Of a DNA stretch of 64,000 nt, positions 52,662 to 61,235 are shown one piece after another. The notes under the pieces were generated by a model. It was not told the DNA's origin. It saw only the letters and a program-made list of their open reading frames with translations, and ran no database searches. Both the position numbers and the translations under genes were made by a program. Numbering within the stretch: position 1 is the first letter of the stretch; every line of letters starts with the position of its first letter. Source of the stretch: Bacillus sp. HMF5848 (GTDB lineage: Bacteria; Bacillota; Bacilli; Bacillales; HMF5848); NCBI RefSeq assembly GCF_003944835.1, contig NZ_RWIV01000001.1, positions 3,568,530 to 3,632,529 of the forward strand, given 5' to 3'.

Positions 52662-52894
52662 GGTGGGGCAACTCGAAATTCCCGCTACAAACTCTGAGCC
52701 TCCGACGCCACTAATACGGTATATCATGTCATTTTCTTCTGCTACAATACCAATTGACTCTGCTTAGTCTGTTGATATAACTGTACTTCCCGACCCTGTA
52801 TCCACTAACACACGTTGTAAAGTAGCAACTGTCCTGAAAATATTACTTCCATATCCGTAAGCAATAAACCGTCTTCAATTATTAATTTTTTCAC
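52656..52894 (-). pseudogene. Broken retropepsin-like aspartic protease gene
   Basis: From a GTG that overlaps the stop of the upstream gene (TAGTG), the frame reads MKKLIIEDGLLLTDMEVIFS, then shifts and continues ATLQRVLVDTGSGSTVISTD. A TAA stop interrupts it before AESIGIVAEENDMIYRISGV and GGSEFVAG. DTGSGST is the aspartic protease active-site motif. One frameshift near 52834 and one nonsense codon inactivate it. The upstream 85-codon gene is the usual partner of such genes in Firmicutes as far as I recall. Confidence 0.8.
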
Positions 52895-53151
52895 TATCTC
52901 CTGATACCTACCCATTTTTTCTCAATGATGTTAGGCTCCTTACGGCTAGTATGAAGAACGTATAATTCCCTTCCAGGTTCTTCTTGATGAATTTTTTGAT
53001 ATGCTTTCATAGCATCTGAAGAATTAGAAAACTTTTTCAAAGGAGCAATCTCATCTAAAATACGTTCACTTTTCTCATTTGTATGTGCTCGAACAGCTTC
53101 AATTAAAACCCATTGCTCTGGAAAATCTTCACACACATCAATCCACTTCAT
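52894..53151 (-). CDS. Conserved small protein, partner of the retropepsin-like gene
   Basis: An 85-residue soluble protein: MKWIDVCEDFPEQWVLIEAV ... GRELYVLHTSRKEPNIIEKKW. It looks like a compact alpha/beta domain and ends in basic residues. Its stop codon overlaps the GTG of the broken protease gene, so the two were once translationally coupled. Its function is unknown. It is intact though its partner is dead. Confidence 0.7.
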   Translation of the reverse strand: MKWIDVCEDFPEQWVLIEAVRAHTNEKSERILDEIAPLKKFSNSSDAMKAYQKIHQEEPGRELYVLHTSRKEPNIIEKKWVGIRR

Positions 53152-53290
53152 TTAAGGCCCCTCCGACATATTTACTTACATTTTATCATGATTAAGATAA
53201 ATTGGAATAACGCTCAATATATAGTAATTTTGTTATTAGAGATAAGCTCCCTGTTTTTTTAGTGAGCAACTGTAAATTCTAAATCAGTAA

Positions 53291-53740
53291 TCAATAAATT
53301 AAATTAGCTAAATTTTGAGCCGAGTGAGATTCTATAACACTAAAATACGACTCATTTTCATCATAAGTAATAATCGTTGCTGTTAGATCTTCGTTAAACC
53401 ATATCCTATACTCATTTATCTTAAACTCATCTGTACCTTCTTGTGTTGCTTCCTCACTATTATAAAATAACGTAAGCATAGCATCTTCTTTTCTATCTAT
53501 TTTAAAATTCTTATCCGTTTTCCATTCTATTTCACTAAATATGTTCTTTACGTTCTCTATTGTTTGTTTATCTTGAACCGTTTCACCCTTATTAAGGGTT
53601 CCGTCAGATTTCATGGATTGTACAATAACTTTTTCAATTTGCTCTAATTTAGAATACTTTTGAGATACTTCACTAGAACAACCAAATAGTAAAGAGAAAA
53701 TAAACAAACAGCAAAAATAGAGTAGTTTCTTATTTGCCAT
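53291..53740 (-). CDS. Lipoprotein of unknown function (149 aa)
   Basis: A signal with lipobox (LLYFCCLFIFSLLFGCSS, Cys21) is followed by a mixed alpha/beta domain (EQIEKVIVQSMKSDGTLNKG ... IRYRIWFNEDLTATII-like). It will be anchored outside the membrane. GGAGGAG precedes the ATG. I recognise no named family. Confidence 0.75.
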   Translation of the reverse strand: MANKKLLYFCCLFIFSLLFGCSSEVSQKYSKLEQIEKVIVQSMKSDGTLNKGETVQDKQTIENVKNIFSEIEWKTDKNFKIDRKEDAMLTLFYNSEEATQEGTDEFKINEYRIWFNEDLTATIITYDENESYFSVIESHSAQNLANLIY

Positions 53741-54017
53741 AAACTTCTCCTCCTTTACCTATTAACTTTAATTTTTTTCAACCGTCTAATTATTTTACCA
53801 TAAAGTTACATTTCTTCATTAAATATTACTCCTTACATAATGAAAAGGCGTTCTTCTCTTTGCAGAAAAGCCTCCTTTACTTCAATAACGATACTTATTA
53901 ATCTTTTTCAGATTTTCCAGAAGTTATGTCCTCAAATGGAGAACATTTAATATTTAAGTTAATAATTGCAGATAGTAACCTCTAAGAATATTCCCAAAAA
54001 AATTCGAGGAAGTGGTA

Positions 54018-54557
54018 ATGATCAAACTTTTAACCAACATTATTTTTTGTATTGTTTTAACCTTTTTAATATTTAATGAAGCTAAAGCTAACTACACAAG
54101 CGTAGAATTCCAAAAATCGCTATTTGACATTGGATTCAAGGAAGTTAACGTTGCTATACAAGAAAGCAAAGAGCACTTTAAAAAGGATATTGCTCTGCCT
54201 ATACAAATACCTCCAGTTACATTTACTCATAGCTTCGGCAGGTTAAGCAACTTGGAAGGTGACATAAATGATGGCCTTGAAATTGAATACCGTCATAAAG
54301 ATAAACCAAAAAATCACTATATGATTTGGGTCAAGCCAGCAAAGCACGGATTATCAATTATAGAAGATCATATTGATCAAACTTTTACTCTTAAAGATGG
54401 TAGTAAAGCGATATATAGTACAAAAAAAGCAAAAGGATTTAATCTACTTATCTTCGAAAAAGATGGTTGGCAGTATATTCTTAACATAAACAAAGATGTG
54501 TCAGACCAAAATACACCAGAAAATTTAGTTGAGATAGCAAACTCAGTGAGTCCATAA
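54018..54557 (+). CDS. Secreted protein, distant DUF4367-like
   Basis: A 179-residue protein with a signal peptide (IKLLTNIIFCIVLTFLIFNEAKA, cleavage near residue 24). The mature part has features seen in DUF4367 proteins: Pro-rich FKKDIALPIQIPPVTFTHSF, HYMIWVKPAKHG, LKDGSKAIYSTK and IFEKDGWQYILNI. Sequence style resembles the protein at 58522-59031. It may sense or bind something outside the cell; the role is unknown. Confidence 0.6.
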   Translation: MIKLLTNIIFCIVLTFLIFNEAKANYTSVEFQKSLFDIGFKEVNVAIQESKEHFKKDIALPIQIPPVTFTHSFGRLSNLEGDINDGLEIEYRHKDKPKNHYMIWVKPAKHGLSIIEDHIDQTFTLKDGSKAIYSTKKAKGFNLLIFEKDGWQYILNINKDVSDQNTPENLVEIANSVSP

Positions 54558-54562
54558 CCAGA

Positions 54563-54599
54563 TAGAAAAAGCATTGGTATTAGATCCAATGCTTTTTTC
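54563..54599 (+). terminator. Terminator after the secreted protein gene
   Basis: The stem AAAAAGCATTGG / CCAATGCTTTTTT gives a strong hairpin with a T6 tail. Confidence 0.88.
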
Positions 54600-54729
54600 T
54601 TGTTCCCTTGTTACAAGTGAACAATTCTTTTATCGTAAACGATTTGGGCTTCTGTTCCCATATAAGACCTCTATACCTGATGATCTTTTTAAACATTACT
54701 GCTTCTTAGTGTAAGAGCGACAGTGGATT

Positions 54730-54766
54730 AAAATAAGGTTGTCACTTTTTCAGCAACAACCTTTAC
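54730..54766 (-). terminator. Terminator after the toxin gene
   Basis: AAGGTTGT and ACAACCTT form the stem, followed on the minus strand by ATTTTAAT. It lies directly past the toxin stop. Confidence 0.7.
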
Positions 54767-54767
54767 A

Positions 54768-55121
54768 TTATTTCCTTATACGCTTTCTTTCTGTTCTTGA
54801 AGGTAATATGTTAATAACATCAACGTATCCATCATTTTCATGTACTGCATAGTAAATTACATAGTTCAACATTTTATGTCTACTTTTACCGTATATTAAT
54901 CTTCTTAACCCTTTAAAACTTCCACTTTCAACTGATTGACCAATGAAAGGGTTACTGGAAAGCTTATCATCAATATAATCAATTATTTCGTCTTCTTTGG
55001 CGTACCACCAGTTTAAGGTTTCTTCTCCTTGATCAGAAAAGAAATGTTGAATTTTATCTAAACTCAATTCAAACTCCTCTGTAAAAAGAACAGTAAAAGG
55101 CTTTTTATTTTCTTTCTTCAT
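54768..55121 (-). CDS. RelE/ParE-family toxin
   Basis: A 117-residue basic protein with the RelE/ParE strand-helix pattern: FTVLFTEEFELSLDKIQHFF, NPFIGQSVESGSFKGLRRLI and HKMLNYVIYYAVHENDGYVDVINILPSRTERK. The Arg/Lys-rich C-terminal strand is where the ribonuclease or gyrase-contact residues lie in the family. It overlaps the upstream antitoxin-like gene by 17 bases, as expected for a type II toxin-antitoxin operon. Confidence 0.8.
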   Translation of the reverse strand: MKKENKKPFTVLFTEEFELSLDKIQHFFSDQGEETLNWWYAKEDEIIDYIDDKLSSNPFIGQSVESGSFKGLRRLIYGKSRHKMLNYVIYYAVHENDGYVDVINILPSRTERKRIRK

Positions 55122-55377
55122 TGCGCTTAGATTTCAGCTCTCTTCCAGAATACCTTTTCATATCTGGATTATCTAAATACCTAGTCAATGAAGCTTTAAG
55201 TTCAGGATATTCTTCAATTTCTTGTGCTAAATCAGAATCCAAAGCATAATCTATTCTTTCTGATTCACCTTCTACTTCAACGGAAACCAATTTACCATTC
55301 ATAACAAAGACTCCTGACTCTCTTCCATTTAGTGCACTAAATAATTCTTGTTTTGCCTGTTCACTCATTGAATTCAT
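55105..55377 (-). CDS. Antitoxin partner of the RelE/ParE toxin
   Basis: A 90-residue acidic protein (VSVEVEGESERIDYALDSDL, EIEEYPELKASLTRYLDNPD) ending in a basic tail RELKSKRNEERK. It lies first in the two-gene operon with the toxin. I see no clear ribbon-helix-helix or Xre motif; the N-terminal part may form the DNA-binding strands. The antitoxin call is mainly from order and overlap. Confidence 0.65.
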   Translation of the reverse strand: MNSMSEQAKQELFSALNGRESGVFVMNGKLVSVEVEGESERIDYALDSDLAQEIEEYPELKASLTRYLDNPDMKRYSGRELKSKRNEERK

Positions 55378-55513
55378 TTAGATTTCACCTCAGTTCAATT
55401 ATATCAAATGTCTCTATAAGAATTCTATTCAAAATTAAATACACTTTAAGCTCACTATCCAATAAGTCACAAAGTCCTTATTCAAGATAAGCTTCCGTTA
55501 GCACAAGAAATAA

Positions 55514-55987
55514 CTATTCCTTTGAACAATCTGCTATTTCTGGTTGTTTAGGAAGGACAAATGATTGGTCACGAACTACTACTGTTTCAGGGATAAAGCA
55601 TATTAAAACATTACTATTATCTAAGTTTTTAAAACGTGGGTCCCATTTTTCTATTTCAGTACCTAAGTAACGAGAAATTAACTGATTAGCTATCATCTTC
55701 TCAAAAGGCTTTACGGTTGCTGTACCTCTAAATCCTGCATGTAAAAAAAGTCCATTATGCTGATTGTAATCTACTATTCCAATAGCACACTTTGGATTTT
55801 CCCTTATTCTATCTGGAAATGTATCTGAAGCTGTACCTATTATCCAAATTTTGTTATCTTCCCAATAAAACCAAACAGGTGAATCTCTCGGTGCATCCTC
55901 TACCACTGTTGATAAATGAGCTACTAAAGGCTTTGAAAGAAAATTTTCTAAATCAAAACTTTTACCTGTATCTCTAATAATTCTCAT
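55514..55987 (-). CDS. Pyridoxamine 5'-phosphate oxidase-like flavin protein
   Basis: A 157-residue split-barrel protein: KPLVAHLSTVVEDAPRDSPV, WFYWEDNKIWIIGTASDTFP, and RIRENPKCAIGIVDYNQHNG. These match the PNPOx-like FMN-binding fold used by small reductases and haem-degrading proteins. Substrate unknown. The second ATG (55987) is used because AGGAGG is 5 bases away. Confidence 0.78.
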   Translation of the reverse strand: MRIIRDTGKSFDLENFLSKPLVAHLSTVVEDAPRDSPVWFYWEDNKIWIIGTASDTFPDRIRENPKCAIGIVDYNQHNGLFLHAGFRGTATVKPFEKMIANQLISRYLGTEIEKWDPRFKNLDNSNVLICFIPETVVVRDQSFVLPKQPEIADCSKE

Positions 55988-56183
55988 CATGACCTCCTGA
56001 TTAACCATCTTTTTATTACTTCTTTCTTAAACAAGTCTGCTTCTTTAGTTTAAGGTCACTATTTCACAATCTCTATGATTTTCATACCTAAATCATACCA
56101 GAAAATGACGATTGATTGTTCTTTGTTTCCACAAATATGGAAATAATTCCTCTAAATGAAGTTAATTAAATGGAGGGATTTTA

Positions 56184-56999
56184 CGTGTTACTAACAAAAG
56201 CCTGGGAAGCCTACAAAGCGGAAAAACGAATTGAAGGGTCTTCACCTCATACCCTAAAACGCCTACCGTCTTCAGGCAAACCTCTTAGTCCGCCACTTCC
56301 AAGATATTAATGTTCAGTCGATTACCACACAAGGAATTTAAGGATTACTTGGCTTCATCCAGTGAAGGATTAAAACCCTCAAGCCTTGCCCACAGAGTTA
56401 GATTTATTCGGTCATTCTTTCGGTGGTTACATGAAGAAGGCCATATTCCTGTGAATCCAGCTTCGAAGATCAAAGAACCAAAAGTGGGGAAAGAAAAATC
56501 GAGCACTTGAGGGAAGCTTGCAATACTCCAATGGAGAAAGCCATATTTGAGTTTATGTTTTCAACAGGTTGCCTGATTGGAGAGATTGTTTCATTAGACC
56601 GTAACTGTATTAATTGGTCAGATCGTTCCGCCATTGTAAGAGGGAAGGGAGATAAGGAACGTGAAGTGTATTTTAATATCCGATGCGACATTTGGTTAAA
56701 ACGTTATATGCAAATTCGAACGGATCAAGATCCAGCTATTTTTGTGACAGAGCGAGTGCCACATCGCATGAGTATAGCTCAAATGAGGTATGTCATTAAA
56801 AGAATATCAAAGAGAGCAGGTATAAATAAGACCATTCACCCTCACCAACTCAGACACAGCTATGCCACACACCTTCTTAATAACGGAGCCCCTCTTGATG
56901 TTATACAAAGTTTATTGGGGCATGAAAAGTGAAACTACTCGTATCTATGCTCAGTTAAGTGGAAAATTGAGACAGGAATTATATAGAAAGTACTTCTAA
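56184..56999 (+). pseudogene. Frameshifted tyrosine recombinase (XerC/D-like integrase)
   Basis: The reading continues through several frames: LLTKAWEAYKAEKRIEGSSP (frame 1), HKEFKDYLASSSEGLKPSSL and FIRSFFRWLHEEGHIPVNPA, then CNTPMEKAIFEFMFSTGCLI, HPHQLRHSYATHLLNNGAPL and LLGHEK, and in a further frame ETTRIYAQLSGKLRQELYRK. The HxLRH box, LLGH and catalytic Tyr (TRIY) survive, but the first catalytic Arg after STGC is replaced by Leu. At least three frameshifts make it dead. It lies 330 bases from a duplicated ssrA end. Confidence 0.88.
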
Positions 57000-57304
57000 A
57001 ATAACTAATCATTTAGAAAAAAGTACCTCTCATTACAGGTACCTTTAAAACTCTTTATTAAGAGCTATTGTTCAAGTAAATGTTAGCTTCTTTGCTACAC
57101 AGTAAACAGTCTACTGTGCTTTAAAAGAATTAGTTGTGAAAATTCTTTATTAAACCATCATGATCAAATACGTTCCTAAAATAAAGCATAAAATATCTAA
57201 AAGGAAGGTTTATGCTCATTGTATTTTGAAGTATATACTTGCCTTTAGTTTTTTGAAGCATATGTCTGCCAAAACGGCAATTATATAATTCAAGTCACAA
57301 AACA

Positions 57305-57335
57305 TAAAAAAACCACCAAATATGTATTTGGTGGA
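57305..57335 (-). terminator. Terminator behind the ssrA-end fragment
   Basis: CCACCAAATA / TATTTGGTGG forms a stem followed on the minus strand by TTTTTTTATG. The stem includes the CCA end of the tmRNA fragment, as at a normal ssrA 3' end. Confidence 0.82.
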
Positions 57336-57362
57336 GACGGTGGGAGTCGAACCACCGTCTAC
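57329..57362 (-). other. Duplicated 3' end of ssrA (tmRNA): probable att site
   Basis: The minus strand reads GACGGTGGTTCGACTCCCAC and ends CGTCTCCACCA: a T-stem/loop plus the 3' acceptor strand and CCA typical of Bacillus tmRNA, followed by a terminator. No D-arm, anticodon arm or tag reading frame precedes it, so it is only the 3' end. Many phages and islands integrate at ssrA and leave such a copy. The intact ssrA should be elsewhere. The rest of 57000-57670 has no gene; a short hairpin lies at 57017-57045, and GACCATGG is repeated at 57419 and 57433. Confidence 0.72.
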
Positions 57363-57670
57363 TGAATGTGCTGTAATACCAGTGTTTATAAGGGTTTTTA
57401 GCTACCTTTTTAAAAAGCTGACCATGGTTTTGACCATGGATTACGAAAAATCTTACGGAGACAAGTTTTTTTTCATTCATTTTCCATTCTTCTTATTTTC
57501 ATATGCACGCAGTTGGGGTTAATTTAAGCTACAAAACAACACATAAATCTTATTTCCAAACGTTTTTTCTTTTTTTGTCAAATTAAATCATCCGTTAGTG
57601 AAAAATAATAAGATTATTCTATTTGGTTAAAATACCTCTATGTCTTAGAAATGGAGGGAATTAATTTATA

Positions 57671-58432
57671 ATGAAAAAGCCTTTATTGATCTTTTTTACA
57701 ATTATTTATTGTTTTAGTTTCTTTCCTACCTACTTAAAAGCACAACAAGAAAGTGAAGAACAACTAATTAGAGAAGCATTTGTAAACACTCTTTTACCGC
57801 ATATAGATGAAGAAATAAGTAATTACTTAATGGATTTTAAAACTTTCGGAACTTACAGTTTTCAGTTTGATACAATTGGCACAAAACTCCTAAGTATTAA
57901 GCGAAACGAACCAAATGAACCATTTAATTATCAAGCAAAGCTTGTGGTTAGTACGTTTGAACACGCACACAATCCTCCACATTTTAAAATTTTCATTACC
58001 TTAGATTTCAGTTACTCCAGATATAAAGTAACTAACTTTGAAATAAAAGGAGATGATACTTTTAAAATGATCGAGTCATTTTATAAAGAAATACTTGCTG
58101 ATATAAAACAATCATTTGGTTTAAAATTAGAAACATACAAGCATTATAACCCAAGTGAACTTAAAAGTTCAGGTTTTAATCAAATACATCAAATCGTTAC
58201 AGACATAGCAAGCACTAAACTTGCACCATACGCAAAAAAAACACACCCTTTTAAAAATGTTGTTGCTCCTATTACATATTTGAAAGAAGACCAAGGATAC
58301 ATCCTTTTGAAAGAAGGAGATGGCACAAATATCGTTTATTTTCTTCAAAAGATAAATGATACATGGACAATAAAAGATAAAAAGCAGAAACAAGGTAAGA
58401 AAATGGATGCTAAATTGCTCTGGTACTATTAA
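57671..58432 (+). CDS. Secreted DUF3888-type protein
   Basis: A 253-residue protein with signal peptide (KKPLLIFFTIIYCFSFFPTYLKA). The mature N-terminal half has the DUF3888 pattern: LIREAFVNTLLPHIDEEISNYL, then strands ending HNPPHFKIFITLDFS, a Tyr/His-rich stretch. GGAGGG lies before the ATG. Export suggests an envelope or extracellular role; none is known for the family. Confidence 0.72.
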   Translation: MKKPLLIFFTIIYCFSFFPTYLKAQQESEEQLIREAFVNTLLPHIDEEISNYLMDFKTFGTYSFQFDTIGTKLLSIKRNEPNEPFNYQAKLVVSTFEHAHNPPHFKIFITLDFSYSRYKVTNFEIKGDDTFKMIESFYKEILADIKQSFGLKLETYKHYNPSELKSSGFNQIHQIVTDIASTKLAPYAKKTHPFKNVVAPITYLKEDQGYILLKEGDGTNIVYFLQKINDTWTIKDKKQKQGKKMDAKLLWYY

Positions 58433-58460
58433 AGCCGAACTATTTACCTGCTCTTTAACA

Positions 58461-58493
58461 GTACAAGAGATGTCGATCCGAAATCTCTTGTTC
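58461..58493. terminator. Convergent terminator
   Basis: ACAAGAGAT / ATCTCTTGT with an 11-base loop lies between the DUF3888 and DUF4367-like genes. Confidence 0.65.
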
Positions 58494-58521
58494 AATATTC
58501 ACAACCCTTTAGTAAAATAAC

Positions 58522-59031
58522 CTATTTCAATGAATTTGCAATTTTCATCATATTTTCCTTGGATATATTAGAACTATCCATTTCTATATAAGTTCCATCT
58601 TGTATCCAAGTAAGTAATCCCCCTGTAATTTTCTTACCTTTGCTATCTCCTTCGCCACCGTTACCCCATCCTTGGAAGTAAGCAATATGACCGTTTATAT
58701 TTATCTTTTCTGCATTTGGTGTCTTTACTTCAACTTCATTAGAAACTGCTTTCCTTTGTTCAATACCAACCATCAAATACTTATCGTTTTTATCCATGTA
58801 ATGTAATCTGAAATTAGTTATAGTATCTTTTTCACCTAAAGGATAAGTCTTAATCTCTAAAGTCCAATCCTTAGGCACTTGTTTTGGAGAAAGAACTTTG
58901 AAGTCAACCTTTTTTTCGACTTCTGAAATAGTAATACTGTTATGATTGTATTTTATGTTTTTTGCTTGAACACACAAAGGTATAGTTGAAATTAAAATAA
59001 AAACCAATAACAATTTCAACAAATACTTCAT
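58522..59031 (-). CDS. Secreted DUF4367-like protein
   Basis: A 169-residue protein with a signal peptide (YLLKLLLVFILISTIPLCVQA). The mature part reads VDFKVLSPKQVPKDWTLEIK, with the FxVLxPxxVPxxW start common in DUF4367, and later INGHIAYFQGW and LTWIQDGTYIEMDSSNISKE. These domains are often found on anti-sigma factors or as free exported proteins. Role unknown. Confidence 0.72.
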   Translation of the reverse strand: MKYLLKLLLVFILISTIPLCVQAKNIKYNHNSITISEVEKKVDFKVLSPKQVPKDWTLEIKTYPLGEKDTITNFRLHYMDKNDKYLMVGIEQRKAVSNEVEVKTPNAEKININGHIAYFQGWGNGGEGDSKGKKITGGLLTWIQDGTYIEMDSSNISKENMMKIANSLK

Positions 59032-59189
59032 TTTACACTACCCCATTTCGTAATAATTTCTACTGGATAGTGTATCCAATATATAAGTAACTATTTGCAG
59101 TAAGTTTCCACATTATAGTTTCATTAAAGACAGGATGTTAATAGGCAAGTTTAAATACTATTCTACGCCATTCTTTCCAACTATCCATT

Positions 59190-60182
59190 TTACTTTAATT
59201 CATTCCTTTTAATAAATTCATCAAAATCACTATTGTCTCGTTTTCCTATACGATGCTGATTATATTTCTCATATTCCTGTACTGCTAATTTTTCAGCTAC
59301 TTCTTTCGAAACCTTTCCCGCATTTTCAAGAATGTCACGCCCGTTAAATTGTAGAAAGGCATTCAGCTTATCCACCCAATCTTTCATATACATCGGTTGA
59401 TTCCGCTCTGCTTGATCTTCGGCATAGTCCAGATACATTGTTACAATACGATTAAGTTGCTTCATTTCTTTTTCATTTAAGTAGTTTTTTGCAACTCTAA
59501 CGTCTTGCTTGCGTACTTTATCACCTTTCCATGACGTTAAGCCCATGTTTTCCTTTGTAGCATCTGCTCGACTTGCAATTAGTTCTGATGCTGTATGACC
59601 ATGTATGGCAAAGTGCAATTTATTTTGTACTGTTGCAAAGAACTCCTGTGACTGTTCAGCTTTCGGATCGTAGTCAACAGCCGTAGCATATATATCCGTA
59701 ATCTTTTGATAAAATCTTTTTTCTGATGCACGAATATCTCGAATACGTTCAAGTAATTCGTCAAAATAATCTTGTCCAAAGTTTCGCATTTCTTTTAAAC
59801 GGTCATCATCCATTGTAAAGCCTTTTACCAGATATTCATTTAAGCGTTCTGTTGCCCACCTACGAAATTGTGTCCCACGATGTGAGCGAACTCGGTATCC
59901 AATCGCTATAATCATTTCAAGGTTGTAGTGTTTTGCTTTACGTTTTACCTGTCTACTTCCTTCATTTCGAACTTGTAAGTAATACTTACAAGTTGCTTCT
60001 TCTTGTAATTCGCCCTCTTCGTAAATATTTTTTATATGTAACGTGATATTTTGGGGTGATGTTTGATAAAGCTCTGCTATTGCCTTTTGTGTCATCCAAA
60101 CAGTCTCATTTTCTAACCGTACATCTATTTTCGTGTTACCTTCTTCCGTTTGATAAATGAGAATATTTGTTTCATCAGTCAT
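59190..60182 (-). CDS. RhuM-family protein
   Basis: A 330-residue protein with the RhuM core: LENETVWMTQKAIAELYQTS (HTH-like), then LQVRNEGSRQVKRKAKHYNL, MIIAIGYRVRSHRGTQFRRWATERLNEYLVKGF. The conserved YNLDMIIAVGYRVNS-type motif defines the family, named after a Salmonella pathogenicity island gene. Members often lie in islands and next to restriction or defence genes; the biochemical role is not settled. AAAAGGAGG precedes the ATG. It is intact and stands alone here. Confidence 0.88.
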   Translation of the reverse strand: MTDETNILIYQTEEGNTKIDVRLENETVWMTQKAIAELYQTSPQNITLHIKNIYEEGELQEEATCKYYLQVRNEGSRQVKRKAKHYNLEMIIAIGYRVRSHRGTQFRRWATERLNEYLVKGFTMDDDRLKEMRNFGQDYFDELLERIRDIRASEKRFYQKITDIYATAVDYDPKAEQSQEFFATVQNKLHFAIHGHTASELIASRADATKENMGLTSWKGDKVRKQDVRVAKNYLNEKEMKQLNRIVTMYLDYAEDQAERNQPMYMKDWVDKLNAFLQFNGRDILENAGKVSKEVAEKLAVQEYEKYNQHRIGKRDNSDFDEFIKRNELK

Positions 60183-60287
60183 TTATATTCCTCCTTTTAT
60201 TAAGAGATTGTTAATCTATGTGAAGTCATTTATGTTCCATTTAATTACTCTATTATTATATCATGAATGATACCTTTTCCTTATAAA

Positions 60288-60321
60288 GCAAAGAGAACAT
60301 TGAATATTCAATGCCCTCTCT
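60288..60321 (-). terminator. Terminator after the HTH-linked gene
   Basis: GAGAGGGCATTGAATATTCA-type stem (GAGAG..CATTGA / TCAATG..CTCTC) is followed on the minus strand by TTTGCTTT. Confidence 0.75.
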
Positions 60322-60335
60322 ACATACTTTCGTAT

Positions 60336-60785
60336 TTAACTGAAACTAATATTTTTTATGCCTGTAACAACGACTTGATTCATTTTGATATAGGATTTCC
60401 TTCCTTTTACAAATTGGTTACTCACTTGAAAAATAATTTCTTTTACATTGTTATTCCGCAGGTTATCTAATACTCCTTTTGGCATCATTCCCTCAAATAC
60501 ATAACCATTGAAATTAATGTCAAACCTAATAGGGTTTTTCATAATAAATTCAGCTTTCTGCTCAATATCTTTATACTCTTTAAATGAACCCTTATATAGT
60601 ATTCGTGTTCCTTCGGCTTTAACATCTAAACTATGCCTATGCGATGTTAGTTCTAAGTCCATGTTCTTTTCAATTTCTTTAACAACATCCATATAAATAT
60701 CAGGTCTATTAATTAAAGATAATATCACAAGTGCCTTTCCATTTGTAACCGCCATCTGCAACATTACATCCTGATTATTATTCAT
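60336..60785 (-). CDS. Unknown protein coupled to an Xre regulator (149 aa)
   Basis: A soluble alpha/beta protein: MNNNQDVMLQMAVTNGKALV, then VVKEIEKNMDLELTSHRHSL, FDINFNGYVFEGMMPKGVLD and KEIIFQVSNQFVKGRKSYIK. I recognise no family. Its ATG lies 8 bases before the end of the HTH gene in another frame, so the two are cotranslated. This regulator-plus-partner form resembles toxin-antitoxin or ImmA-type pairs, but no HExxH or nuclease motif is visible. Confidence 0.65.
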   Translation of the reverse strand: MNNNQDVMLQMAVTNGKALVILSLINRPDIYMDVVKEIEKNMDLELTSHRHSLDVKAEGTRILYKGSFKEYKDIEQKAEFIMKNPIRFDINFNGYVFEGMMPKGVLDNLRNNNVKEIIFQVSNQFVKGRKSYIKMNQVVVTGIKNISFS

Positions 60786-61032
60786 CGTTTCTTTCCTTCT
60801 GATCACGTAGTACCAACTCAATTAGGTCGATTAAATCCACCTCATATGCTTTAGCTAAGGCATTCAAAGTCAATACAGAAGGATTCTTTTTTAGACCTTT
60901 CTCTAACCTGTGAAGGTAGGAAGGACTTATACCTTCTGTGGCAATTTCCAAATCACGCAAGCTCCAACCTTTTTCCAAGCGAGAATCTAATAAGAATTCT
61001 GCAAAAATAGATCTGTCCTTTACTGTTTCCAT
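60778..61032 (-). CDS. Xre-family HTH regulator
   Basis: An 84-residue helix-turn-helix protein: LDSRLEKGWSLRDLEIATEG, SPSYLHRLEKGLKKNPSVLT, LNALAKAYEVDLIDLIELVL. The recognition helix SPSYLHRLEKG is clear. The ATG at 61032 follows AAGGTGAG; the first upstream ATG has no box. It likely represses its own operon with the downstream partner. Confidence 0.87.
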   Translation of the reverse strand: METVKDRSIFAEFLLDSRLEKGWSLRDLEIATEGISPSYLHRLEKGLKKNPSVLTLNALAKAYEVDLIDLIELVLRDQKERNDE

Positions 61033-61182
61033 GTACTCACCTTCCATTCTTGTTTTCTATTAAAACGCCTATTTTGTTACTTCCATATATGATAGATTTC
61101 TAATGACTTTTCATAACTTATAGAACAAAAAAAACAAAGGTGTTACTGGCTCTATATACATATCCTGAATCTCCGTTTAAAA

Positions 61183-61235
61183 AACGAAAAAACACCACCT
61201 CGCCGACCAAAGCTAAAAGGTGATGTTTTTTCGCA
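61183..61235. terminator. Large bidirectional hairpin upstream of the HTH operon
   Basis: CGAAAAAACACCACCT (61185-61200) pairs with AGGTGATGTTTTTTCG (61218-61233) with one mismatch. A and T runs make it fit for both strands. The remaining gap up to 61457 has only repeated TTGTATAA words at 61392 and 61404 that may be promoter elements. Confidence 0.72.

Noticed and set aside
57329-57362. A complete tRNA gene
   Set aside because: Only the T-arm, 3' acceptor strand and CCA are present; no D-arm, anticodon arm or 5' acceptor strand can be found upstream.
57295-57480. 61-codon minus-strand frame across the ssrA fragment
   Set aside because: It reads through an RNA-derived sequence and the terminator; low-quality composition.
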